Below the pieces are notes generated by a model that did not search any database, was not told where the DNA came from, and worked only from the letters and a program-made list of their open reading frames with translations. A stretch of 5,626 nucleotides of DNA, taken from Bacteroidaceae bacterium (GTDB lineage: Bacteria; Bacteroidota; Bacteroidia; Bacteroidales; Bacteroidaceae). The stretch lies in assembly GCA_017961965.1 (NCBI GenBank), contig JAGCWG010000555.1:1-5626 (forward strand), written 5' to 3'. The number at the start of each line of letters is the position of its first letter. The first letter of the stretch is position 1. Position numbers and translations under genes: made by a program. This document shows, piece after piece, positions 1 through 5,583 of the stretch.

Positions 1-282
1 ATTAGACAACTTGTCCATCTCACGCTTGCCACGAAGAGCAAATCCATATCCTGGGAGGTCAACGAGATACCAATCATTATTTATAAGGAAGTGGTTCACG
101 AGCATAGTCTTTCCAGGTGTAGCAGATGTCATAGCCAACTTAGACCTGTTGGTGAGCATATTGATAAGCGACGACTTACCCACATTACTACGTCCTATGA
201 ACGCATACTCTGGCAGGTCTGTCTTTGGACACATGTCTGCCCTTGGCGAAGAACCTTTATATTCTGCTGATATTATTTTCAT
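1..282 (-). CDS. engB: Ribosome biogenesis GTP-binding protein EngB/YsxC, N-terminal part
   Basis: This is the first 94 codons of a TRAFAC-class GTPase of the EngB (YihA/YsxC) family, cut by the left window edge; family members are about 200 residues, so roughly half is present. The G1/P-loop GRSNVGKSS lies at residues 30-38, the TPGKT switch-I/G2 motif at 55-59, and the G3 motif DLPG at 75-78, followed by YGFA, which is typical of this family. EngB proteins are cytoplasmic and act in late assembly of the 50S ribosomal subunit. The ATG at 282-280 is chosen because it places the P-loop at the usual distance from the N-terminus; a GGAG lies about 15 bases upstream, too far to be a convincing Shine-Dalgarno. 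The preceding ABC-F gene ends 71 bases upstream with no promoter-like box between, so cotranscription is likely. The G4 and G5 motifs are outside the window. Confidence 0.95.
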   Translation of the reverse strand, partial: MKIISAEYKGSSPRADMCPKTDLPEYAFIGRSNVGKSSLINMLTNRSKLAMTSATPGKTMLVNHFLINNDWYLVDLPGYGFALRGKREMDKLSN

Positions 283-353
283 ACTCGTTGTTTTTATCTC
301 CCATGTGTCATGACTTACAGTCCGTTCTGGGGTGTTAATTATCTTTCGTTAAG

Positions 354-2129
354 CTATGCAAATTCACTCAGTTCGAGCCAACGCATTTCCTTTTCGTCTA
401 TTTCGTCGTTGAGTTCTGGGAGACGCTTTGACATTCGTGTTATCTCGTCCACGGATGTTGTACCGCCACATAGTGCAGCTTCTATATCTGCTTTCTCCTT
501 GTTAAGAGCCTCAAGGTCTTTCTCCAGTTGTTCAAACTCCTTCTTTTCCTTGAATGTCAGACGGCGTGCACGATTGGCATTCCTGTCATCTGCTGATGTC
601 TGAGCAGGAGCGGCACTCTTGGTTGATGCCTCAAGTTTTGCCTTCTCTTCCTTCTCCTTGGCAATCTTCCACTCACGGTACTGAGAGTAGTTGCCTGGGA
701 AGTCGCGTATGTCACCATTGCCATTGAACACGAGGAGGTGGTCAACCACCTTGTCCATGAAGTAGCGGTCGTGGCTCACGATGATGAGGCATCCCTTGAA
801 GTTCTTCAGGTACTCCTCAAGTATCTGGAGCGTCACGATGTCGAGGTCGTTGGTAGGCTCATCAAGAATGAGGAAGTTTGGCGACTTCATCAAGACGGTA
901 CAGAGGTACAATCTGCGTCGCTCACCACCACTCAGCTTGTATATGTAGCTATGCTGCTCTTCCGGAGGAAAGAGGAAATGCTGGAGGAACTGACTTGCCG
1001 AGAGTTTCTCGCCACCACCCATATCCACATATTCGGCAATATCACGAACGGCATCTATGACCTTCTGGTCCTCACGGAACTTCATGCCTTCCTGACTATA
1101 GTGTCCGAAACGAACCGTCTCGCCAATCTCGATTGTTCCGCTGTCGTGAGGCTCAAGTCCGAGGAGCATCTTCACGAATGTGGATTTGCCAGTACCGTTG
1201 TTGCCCACAATACCCATCTTCTCATAACGGGTAAAGTTGTATTCAAAGTCCTTGAGGATTACCTTGTCGCCAAAAGTCTTGCACACGTTCTTTGCCTCAA
1301 ATATCATTGAACCTATGTACGTGCCCTTCATCTCCCGCTTCACCTTCTCGTCCTGAATACTTGTCCTGGCTACCTTCTCGAGTTCATAGAACGAATCTAT
1401 GCGATAGCGTGCCTTGCTCGAACGCGCACATGGAGTGGAACGCATCCACTCGAGTTCCGTACGATAGAGGTTATTGGCACGTGCTATGTAGGCATTCATA
1501 TTCTCAAGTCGTTCCTGACGTTTCTCCAGATAATAGGCATAGTTGCCCTTGTAGGTGTAGAGACGCATGTCGTCCATCTCGATGATGGTTGAACAGATGC
1601 GGTCGAGGAAATAACGGTCATGAGTAACCATGAGCAGAGCCATTGTGGTGCGTGAGAGGAACCCCTCAAGCCACTCTATCATCTCAAGGTCGAGGTGGTT
1701 GGTAGGCTCATCGAGGATAAGCATGTCTGGCTGAGAAGCAAGTACACGGGCAAGTGCTATGCGCTTGACCTGTCCTCCCGACAACTGTGTGTCAGGTCGC
1801 TCTGCTTCATCGGCAGTTATCTTCATCTGAGTGAGGTACTGCCTGTATAGTTGCATATACTCGTCACTCTTGCCATTCAGCTGTGCCTTGTCAATCTTAG
1901 GGCTCTGTTCGAGATAGCCAATCTTCAGGTCATTCCTGAATATCATCTTACCACCATCGTGTCCCTCATGTCCAGCAATGATGCTGAGGAGGGTTGACTT
2001 TCCCGTTCCGTTCTTTGCTATAAGACCGATATGCTCCCTCTCGTTGATGGTGAAGGAGATGTCCTCAAAGAGCACACGATGACCGATGCGCTTGGTAAGT
2101 CCTAATACTTCAAGAAATGGTGATGGCAT
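354..2129 (-). CDS. ABC-F family ATPase, Uup-like, with shortened first ATPase domain
   Basis: This 591-residue protein has two ATP-binding cassettes and no membrane segments, the ABC-F architecture of ribosome- or nucleic-acid-associated ATPases. Cassette 1 has Walker A AKNGTGKST (38-46), signature LSGGQ (116-120), Walker B with catalytic Glu (LILDEPTN, 137-144, E141) and switch His H170. Cassette 2 has GNNGTGKST (309-317), LSGGE (399-403), LILDEPTN (420-427, E424) and H453. The linker between them (about 195-270) carries the ABC-F helical arm, including EWMRSTPCARSSKARYRID. A charged C-terminal tail (about 485-590, rich in K and E) should form the coiled coil typical of Uup. The first Gly of Walker A1 is Ala38, which I recall as common in Bacteroidota homologues. 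The stretch between the Q-loop (YLEQ, 72-75) and LSGGQ is only 40 residues, against about 75-85 in homologues I remember. The exact role (Uup-type ribosome or DNA repair factor versus another ABC-F class) cannot be fixed from sequence. No consensus promoter is obvious upstream. Confidence 0.95.
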   Translation of the reverse strand: MPSPFLEVLGLTKRIGHRVLFEDISFTINEREHIGLIAKNGTGKSTLLSIIAGHEGHDGGKMIFRNDLKIGYLEQSPKIDKAQLNGKSDEYMQLYRQYLTQMKITADEAERPDTQLSGGQVKRIALARVLASQPDMLILDEPTNHLDLEMIEWLEGFLSRTTMALLMVTHDRYFLDRICSTIIEMDDMRLYTYKGNYAYYLEKRQERLENMNAYIARANNLYRTELEWMRSTPCARSSKARYRIDSFYELEKVARTSIQDEKVKREMKGTYIGSMIFEAKNVCKTFGDKVILKDFEYNFTRYEKMGIVGNNGTGKSTFVKMLLGLEPHDSGTIEIGETVRFGHYSQEGMKFREDQKVIDAVRDIAEYVDMGGGEKLSASQFLQHFLFPPEEQHSYIYKLSGGERRRLYLCTVLMKSPNFLILDEPTNDLDIVTLQILEEYLKNFKGCLIIVSHDRYFMDKVVDHLLVFNGNGDIRDFPGNYSQYREWKIAKEKEEKAKLEASTKSAAPAQTSADDRNANRARRLTFKEKKEFEQLEKDLEALNKEKADIEAALCGGTTSVDEITRMSKRLPELNDEIDEKEMRWLELSEFA

Positions 2130-2130
2130 G

Positions 2131-2167
2131 AGAAAAATTAAAAATTAAAAATGCAAAATTAAAAATG
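2131..2167. repeat. AT-rich direct repeat (AAAATTAAAAATG) before the ABC-F gene
   Basis: The 13-mer AAAATTAAAAATG occurs exactly at 2141-2153 and 2155-2167, preceded by a partial AAAAATT copy at 2133-2139. It abuts the ABC-F start codon, so on the coding strand it forms a T-rich leader of short T runs broken by AA. It holds a TAATTTTG match to the -7 box (2154-2161, minus) but no -33 box at the right distance. It may be the leader or promoter of the ABC-F gene, or the T-rich tail of the hairpin element beside it. Only the repeat itself is certain. Confidence 0.6.
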
Positions 2168-2193
2168 ATAAGATGATACCCTTTCATTAGTCA

Positions 2194-2302
2194 CCCCTCT
2201 CGCCATAGAGGCGAATGAGGGCACAGAAGAGAGACTAAATGTCTCTCTGTCCCGAAATGAGGGGAGAGCAGTGCTATGCTCGACGGAGGTCAAAGAGAGG
2301 GG
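2194..2302. repeat. Nested palindromic element with cloverleaf-like folding
   Basis: Outer arms CCCCTCTC (2194-2201) and GAGAGGGG (2295-2302) are perfect inverted repeats. Between them are three hairpins in series: TCGCC/GGCGA around ATAGA (2200-2214; its first two bases overlap the left outer arm), AGAGAGAC/GTCTCTCT around TAAAT (2228-2248), and GAGCA/TGCTC around GTGCTA (2266-2281). The middle hairpin can extend with bulges to GGG/CCC (2219-2253). A further ACCCT/AGGGT pair (2178-2182 and 2314-2318) lies outside symmetric 11-base gaps. It sits between the metY stop and the ABC-F start, so it could act as a transcript-end structure, or be a small non-coding dispersed repeat. It does not look like a tRNA: no conserved T-loop or CCA end. 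Part of the pairing may reflect its purine/pyrimidine-biased composition. Confidence 0.5.
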
Positions 2303-2320
2303 ATGGGAGTGAGAGGGTCT

Positions 2321-3598
2321 TTACATCTTCTTCATTGCCTGCTCAAGGTCGGCGATAATGTCTTCTACATTCTCGATACCGACAGAGAGGCGTACGAGGT
2401 CTGGTGCTACACCTGCCTCACGCAACTGCTCGTCAGTCAACTGACGGTGTGTGTGGCTTGCAGGATGAAGCACACATGTACGGGCATCTGCCACGTGAGT
2501 CACGATAGATATGAACTCAAGGTTGTCCATGAACTTAATGGCATCCTCACGAGTACCCTTGAGTCCGAAAGCGATAACACCACACGAACCGTTAGGGAGA
2601 TACTTCTTGCCGAGTTCATAATATTTATTTGATGGAAGACCGCAATAGTTTACCCATCCGACTTTTTCGTTCTTCTCAAGCCACTCTGCCACCTTCTGTG
2701 CGTTGGCGCAATGCTGCTTCATACGGAGAGCAAGCGTCTCAAGTCCGAGGTTGAGGAGGAATGAGTTCTGAGGTGCTGGTATGCTACCGAGGTCACGCAT
2801 CAACTGGCTCACGAGCTTAGTCATGTATGCGCCCTTGCCGAATGCCTTGGTGTATGTAAGTCCGTGGTAGCTCTCATCTGGAGTTGTGAGTCCCTTGAAC
2901 TTGTCTCCATAAGCTTCCCAGTCGAAGTTACCGCTATCCACTACGGCTCCGCCAACCTGAGTGGCGTGTCCGTCCATGTACTTTGTAGTTGAGTGTGTCA
3001 CGATGTCACATCCCCACTCAAAAGGACGACAGTTGATAGGAGTAGCAAAGGTGTTATCCACGATGAGTGGCACTCCATGCTTATGTGCCATCTTAGCAAA
3101 ACGCTCTATGTCGAACACCTTACCTCCAGGGTTGGAGATTGTCTCGCCAAAGAAACACTTGGTGTTAGGACGGAACTCCTTTTCTATGCGCTCATCATCC
3201 CAATCTGGGTCAATGAAGGTGCACTCTATGCCGAGTTTCTTCAAGGTAACGCCAAAGAGGTTGAACGTACCTCCGTAGATGGTGTTGCTTGTGATGAAGT
3301 GGTCGCCTGCCTCACAGATGTTGAAGATAGCGTAGAAATTGGCTGCCTGTCCTGAACTTGTGAGCACGCAGCCCACACCACCTTCGAGTGCGTTGATTTT
3401 CTTAGCCACCGCATCATTTGTAGGATTGGCAAGGCGAGTATAGAAATATCCCTCATCCTTGAGGTCGAAGAGGCGAGCCATCTGCTCGCTTGTATCGTAC
3501 TTGAATGTTGTACTCTGGTATATTGGGAGCTGTTGTGGCTCACCCTTTGTTGGTTTCCATCCGCCATGAATGCAGATGGTTTCAAGATTCTTTTTCAT
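2321..3598 (-). CDS. metY: O-acetylhomoserine aminocarboxypropyltransferase (O-acetylhomoserine sulfhydrylase)
   Basis: This 425-residue cytoplasmic enzyme belongs to the Cys/Met-metabolism PLP-dependent (fold type I) family and matches the usual length of MetY. MetY condenses O-acetyl-L-homoserine with sulfide to give L-homocysteine and acetate, the direct-sulfhydrylation route to methionine. Visible motifs are YTRLANPT (53-60, phosphate-binding Tyr/Arg), SSGQAA (81-86, cofactor phosphate loop), VDNTFATP (180-187, with D181 to pair the pyridine nitrogen), and HSTTKYMDGH (202-211), where K206 should form the Schiff base. SVGIE (405-409) follows R403, the expected substrate-carboxylate Arg. 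The long 230-250 segment (GDKFKGLTTPDESYHGL) and the HPASHTHRQLTDEQ segment (378-391) favour MetY over cystathionine gamma-synthase or lyase. The ATG at 3598 gives a complete N-terminus (MKKNLETICIHGGW). The gene has its own consensus promoter, and a terminator separates it from the upstream gene. No riboswitch fits in its roughly 30-base leader. Confidence 0.95.
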   Translation of the reverse strand: MKKNLETICIHGGWKPTKGEPQQLPIYQSTTFKYDTSEQMARLFDLKDEGYFYTRLANPTNDAVAKKINALEGGVGCVLTSSGQAANFYAIFNICEAGDHFITSNTIYGGTFNLFGVTLKKLGIECTFIDPDWDDERIEKEFRPNTKCFFGETISNPGGKVFDIERFAKMAHKHGVPLIVDNTFATPINCRPFEWGCDIVTHSTTKYMDGHATQVGGAVVDSGNFDWEAYGDKFKGLTTPDESYHGLTYTKAFGKGAYMTKLVSQLMRDLGSIPAPQNSFLLNLGLETLALRMKQHCANAQKVAEWLEKNEKVGWVNYCGLPSNKYYELGKKYLPNGSCGVIAFGLKGTREDAIKFMDNLEFISIVTHVADARTCVLHPASHTHRQLTDEQLREAGVAPDLVRLSVGIENVEDIIADLEQAMKKM

Positions 3599-3632
3599 TT
3601 ATCGTTCTGTTTTATTTATCCGTTTGAGAGTG

Positions 3633-3663
3633 CAAAGGTACGAAATGTTTTTCATATCTCAAA
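3633..3663 (-). promoter_or_regulatory. Consensus Bacteroidota promoter for metY
   Basis: On the minus strand, TTTG (3663-3660) is followed after exactly 19 bases by TACCTTTG (3640-3633), a full match to the TTTG-N19-TAnnTTTG pattern of the primary Bacteroidota sigma factor. The expected start of transcription is a few bases downstream, near 3627, giving a leader of about 30 bases before the metY ATG. The position just after the upstream gene's terminator fits an independent metY transcript. Confidence 0.8.
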
Positions 3664-3708
3664 TCGCACGTTTATAATTTAAGAATGGATGTCAAATCTA
3701 TAATATCA

Positions 3709-3748
3709 AATTTATGCCTCCGGAACAACTGCTCCGAAGGCATAAATT
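3709..3748 (-). terminator. Hairpin terminator of the secreted-protein gene
   Basis: The arms AATTTATGCCT (3709-3719) and AGGCATAAATT (3738-3748) pair over 11 bases; after one C/A mismatch (3720/3737) CGGA pairs with TCCG, closing an 8-base loop (3725-3732). It begins 31 bases past the stop codon of the 3780-4442 gene and lies upstream of the metY promoter. The GC-rich stem with AT-rich flanks on both sides fits an intrinsic terminator, although there is no long uninterrupted T run. Outer inverted repeats (TCAAATCT 3692-3699 with AGATTTGA 3758-3765) extend the structure. On shape it could also work in the opposite direction. Confidence 0.7.
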
Positions 3749-3779
3749 ATAAATTTGAGATTTGAAATTTCCTAATAGA

Positions 3780-4442
3780 TTAGAAGTTGAAGCGAATGTA
3801 GAACCTGTCTGCGGTTGTCTTAAACTTAGTCTTCTCGCCTGTGTCGTGGGCACCTTCAGCAGCGTCCTCGATGTCGTATGTCTTGTACTTTGCTGAGCCC
3901 CAGCGGTGCTCGTAGCCGATACCGATGAATTTCCAGTTTACGCCTAAACCAAAGTTCATCATCGGACAGAATGCTGCATACACGTTTGTGTCCTCTATGT
4001 GAGCGGATGCCGAAGGAATGAAGTGGTAGAAAGCCATGAACTGCAATTCACGCACGTCTTCGAATGGTGCAACATACACCGATGGACCGAGGTCGACACC
4101 AATCTCTGCCTGATGCGGATTCCAGTCGATTTTGTCATTGTGCGGATTTGAAGTGTCCTGTAGCCTCTTGTAGTACGCATAGTTGAGGTCAAGACCTATG
4201 TCGAACCTCACACAGAGCATGTCTGCTATGACACCCTTGTGCAGCTTAATCTGTGCAAAGTTGGTCTGCAAACCCATGTTGAACTTTGAACTGATTTCCT
4301 TGTTGATTGCAGTCTCTGTTCTTGACTGTCCTCCGATGAAGAGGGATATACTTTTACCCTGTTTGAATGGGTCGCGCTGTGCGCATATAGGCAGGGCAAG
4401 TACAAGCCCGAGAATAATTGCCAATGACTTTTTAATTTTCAT
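3780..4442 (-). CDS. Secreted protein of unknown function, probable small outer-membrane beta-barrel
   Basis: I do not recognise the family of this 220-residue protein. Residues 1-21 form a clear Sec signal peptide: MKIKK, then a hydrophobic core (about 6-18), with likely signal-peptidase-I cleavage after A21 (ICA/QRD). There is no lipobox, since the residue before C20 is Ile. The mature part has alternating, aromatic-rich strands such as LCVRFDIGLDLNYAYY (76-91), AEIGVDLGPSVYVAPF (112-127), LQFMAFYHFIP (133-143) and FGLGVNWKFIGIGYEHRW (164-181), and it ends in FYIRFNF with a terminal Phe, as in outer-membrane barrels. About eight strands would fit. The start at 4442 is preferred over an in-frame ATG at 4475 because the latter would add 11 polar residues (MHKKQSNTHYF) before the signal peptide. 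There is no Shine-Dalgarno. It appears monocistronic, with a promoter-like region upstream and a hairpin terminator downstream. The barrel assignment is inference from pattern. Confidence 0.8.
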   Translation of the reverse strand: MKIKKSLAIILGLVLALPICAQRDPFKQGKSISLFIGGQSRTETAINKEISSKFNMGLQTNFAQIKLHKGVIADMLCVRFDIGLDLNYAYYKRLQDTSNPHNDKIDWNPHQAEIGVDLGPSVYVAPFEDVRELQFMAFYHFIPSASAHIEDTNVYAAFCPMMNFGLGVNWKFIGIGYEHRWGSAKYKTYDIEDAAEGAHDTGEKTKFKTTADRFYIRFNF

Positions 4443-4501
4443 AAAATAGTGTGTGTTAGATTGTTTTTTATGCATTGTTTTTACATTTTATTTTTGTCTT
4501 C

Positions 4502-4509
4502 CAAATGTA
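4502..4509 (-). promoter_or_regulatory. Bacteroidota -7 box upstream of the secreted-protein gene
   Basis: TACATTTG on the minus strand is a full match to the TAnnTTTG -7 box. Transcription would begin near 4496, leaving a leader of about 50 bases before the ATG at 4442. The place where a -33 TTTG is expected (19 bases upstream, 4529-4532) reads ATAA; the nearest partial match, ATTG (4529-4526), is only 16 bases away. The weak -33 suggests that a regulator is needed for strong expression. Confidence 0.5.
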
Positions 4510-4520
4510 CAAATTCGTAT

Positions 4521-4538
4521 GGGTACAATTATTTACCC
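4521..4538. promoter_or_regulatory. Operator-like dyad GGGTA-N8-TACCC
   Basis: GGGTA (4521-4525) and TACCC (4534-4538) form a perfect 5-bp dyad around CAATTATT, centred at 4529.5, exactly where the -33 element of the TACATTTG promoter should be. This location makes it a candidate site for an activator or repressor of the secreted-protein gene. The arms are short, so chance is possible. Confidence 0.35.
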
Positions 4539-4541
4539 CTA

Positions 4542-4582
4542 ATCCTTCGACAATCCTTCGTGCATCCTTCGTATTGGCTTCG
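4542..4582 (-). repeat. Helically phased direct repeats of CGAAGGAT
   Basis: On the minus strand, CGAAGGAT occurs exactly at 4571-4564, 4559-4552 and 4549-4542, with a degenerate fourth copy, CGAAGCCA, at 4582-4575. Start-to-start distances are 11, 12 and 10 bases, about one DNA turn, so the copies lie on the same face of the helix. The array lies about 45-90 bases upstream of the predicted transcription start of the secreted-protein gene, the usual zone for activator binding. No protein-coding explanation is apparent. Confidence 0.6.
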
Positions 4583-4807
4583 TGTCACTATCACTTTCAT
4601 TGAGTGGAATTTTAAACTTTTGCATTTCTTGCTACCGCCTTTGTAGATGATGCACAAATGAATGTTTTTGGATTACCACACAAATATAGTCTATTCCACT
4701 TCGTTATTCTTCCTTTTTACTTTATGTACCTGTCGAATTAATATTTTTTAACATATTTTTCGTGGTGCTTGGAATTTGATACGAAGGACTGTAATCTCCA
4801 CATTACA

Positions 4808-5485
4808 CTAATCGTGGGATAAAAAAACGAGGGAATCCGTATTTGCCAGTTCCCATCCTTCATTTGCGTGAAATGTATGAATGCCACATTCCTTTGCTGC
4901 ATCGAGATTGGCTCTTGCGTCGTCAATAAAGAGACATTCCTCGCCCTTGGCTCCAATCTCTTTGAGTACCTGCTCGTAGATGCGATAGTCAGGTTTTGCA
5001 AGGTGCATCTCGTGAGACAGGAACACACGGTCAAAGAATACGTCAGTTGTGTGTCCGTCTGCCTTGAAATATTTATCCTCTATGTATCGCCAATGGCAGT
5101 CGTTGGTGTTGGAAAGCAGGAACACCCTGTATCGTTTCCTCAGAGCCTTTATCACCTCCAGCCTCTCCTCTGGGATGGTGAGCAGGCATGAGTTCCAAGC
5201 GTCCTCCACCTGGCGTAGGGTAGTGCCCTCATTACATAGATGTAGGATACCACCGAAGAAGTCTTTGCTGCTTATCCCTCCCAATTGGTAGAGTTCCATA
5301 GGGCCACTCACGCTCATGCCTTCGCATACCGTGGCACCCTTGGAGTCAGCCTTGCTCATCATTTCCTTCACAGGTACTCCGAGAGCCTCGATGCGCTTGA
5401 GGCAACCTGCCATGTCAATGTCGATGATGACACCTCCAAGGTCGAATATTATATTCTTGATTTCTTTGTTGTCAGTTTTGCTCAT
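4808..5485 (-). CDS. HAD-superfamily hydrolase, subfamily IA (YihX-like phosphatase)
   Basis: This 225-residue cytoplasmic protein has all the core HAD motifs in order: motif I FDLGGVIIDID (14-24) with nucleophile D15, motif II LLSNTND (123-129) with S125, motif III Lys in AKPDYRIY (K164), and motif IV FIDDARAN (186-193) with the acidic pair D188/D189. Residues 25-110 form the helical cap of subfamily I. The acid/base position two residues after the nucleophile is Gly17 rather than Asp, as in the DLGN/DLGG group that includes E. coli YihX, an alpha-glucose-1-phosphate phosphatase; the pattern VIIDID and SNTN also resembles YihX. The substrate cannot be deduced; a sugar phosphate or nucleotide is possible. 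The ATG at 5485 has no Shine-Dalgarno but sits about 22 bases from the predicted transcription start, and a strong promoter lies immediately upstream. The following gene starts 365 bases away, so it is probably transcribed alone. Confidence 0.92.
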   Translation of the reverse strand: MSKTDNKEIKNIIFDLGGVIIDIDMAGCLKRIEALGVPVKEMMSKADSKGATVCEGMSVSGPMELYQLGGISSKDFFGGILHLCNEGTTLRQVEDAWNSCLLTIPEERLEVIKALRKRYRVFLLSNTNDCHWRYIEDKYFKADGHTTDVFFDRVFLSHEMHLAKPDYRIYEQVLKEIGAKGEECLFIDDARANLDAAKECGIHTFHANEGWELANTDSLVFLSHD

Positions 5486-5513
5486 AAAAACATGATTTTG
5501 TAATGTCGAGTTG

Positions 5514-5544
5514 CAAATTTACAAAACTTTGAGTCTGAAACAAA
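5514..5544 (-). promoter_or_regulatory. Consensus Bacteroidota promoter for the HAD hydrolase gene
   Basis: On the minus strand, TTTG (5544-5541) is followed after exactly 19 bases by TAAATTTG (5521-5514), a perfect TTTG-N19-TAnnTTTG arrangement. Transcription should start near 5508, giving a leader of about 22 bases. The spacing is identical to that of the metY promoter, which strengthens both calls. Confidence 0.8.
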
Positions 5545-5562
5545 CAATTTTTTATTTTACAA

Positions 5563-5583
5563 ACAGAAATATTTACTTTCTGT
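5563..5583. promoter_or_regulatory. Dyad ACAGAAA-N7-TTTCTGT between divergent promoters
   Basis: A perfect 7-bp inverted repeat with a 7-base spacer lies between the -33 boxes of the HAD promoter and the plus-strand promoter-like sequence, abutting the latter. The geometry suits a dimeric regulator acting on both. Short AT-rich dyads occur by chance, so location is the main support. Confidence 0.35.

Larger units (their letters stand above)
4443..4807. other. 365-base intergenic region with regulatory signals and no gene
   Basis: This AT-rich spacer separates the HAD hydrolase stop from the secreted-protein start. I see no convincing coding frame on either strand. The left half holds a -7 box, a dyad and an array of CGAAGGAT repeats, each listed separately. 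A perfect 10-bp inverted repeat, TCCTTCGTAT (4565-4574) and ATACGAAGGA (4779-4788), brackets 224 bases of it. Next to the HAD stop codon there is only a weak, AT-rich hairpin (TGTAAT/ATTACA, 4790-4807), so the end of the HAD transcript is not clearly marked. Most of 4611-4780 shows nothing I can name. Confidence 0.6.

Noticed and set aside
307..314. Palindrome GTCATGAC between the ABC-F gene and engB
   Set aside because: A single short palindrome without a promoter or a repeat partner carries little weight.
738..1310. 190-codon open frame on the plus strand, antisense to the ABC-F gene
   Set aside because: It lies entirely inside a gene with intact ATPase motifs, its product has no recognisable features, and no plus-strand promoter box was found for it; it is a shadow of the codon pattern.
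2194..2302. tRNA gene suggested by the cloverleaf-like pairing
   Set aside because: Stem lengths, the missing T-loop consensus and the total length of about 109 bases do not fit a tRNA.
2276..2632. 118-codon plus-strand open frame starting in the palindromic element and overlapping metY
   Set aside because: Most of it is antisense to the conserved C-terminus of MetY, and the product (CVACRMKHTCTG...) looks like a shadow frame.
3599..3632. S-adenosylmethionine riboswitch ahead of metY
   Set aside because: The predicted leader is only about 30 bases, too short for any known SAM riboswitch, and none of its conserved motifs are visible.
4449..4646. 65-codon plus-strand open frame in the long spacer
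   Set aside because: It runs through the promoter box and repeat array, has AT-driven Phe/Leu-rich composition, and has no promoter on its strand.
4681..4688. TATATTTG on the minus strand, a second -7 box candidate for the secreted-protein gene
   Set aside because: No TTTG-like -33 box lies about 19 bases upstream, and it would give a leader of over 200 bases; AT-rich spacers produce such matches by chance.
4603..4700. 8-bp inverted repeat AGTGGAAT/ATTCCACT
   Set aside because: About one such 8-bp pair is expected by chance in a spacer this long.
4790..4807. Hairpin TGTAAT/ATTACA abutting the HAD stop codon
   Set aside because: Six mostly A-T pairs with no T run after them are too weak to call a terminator.
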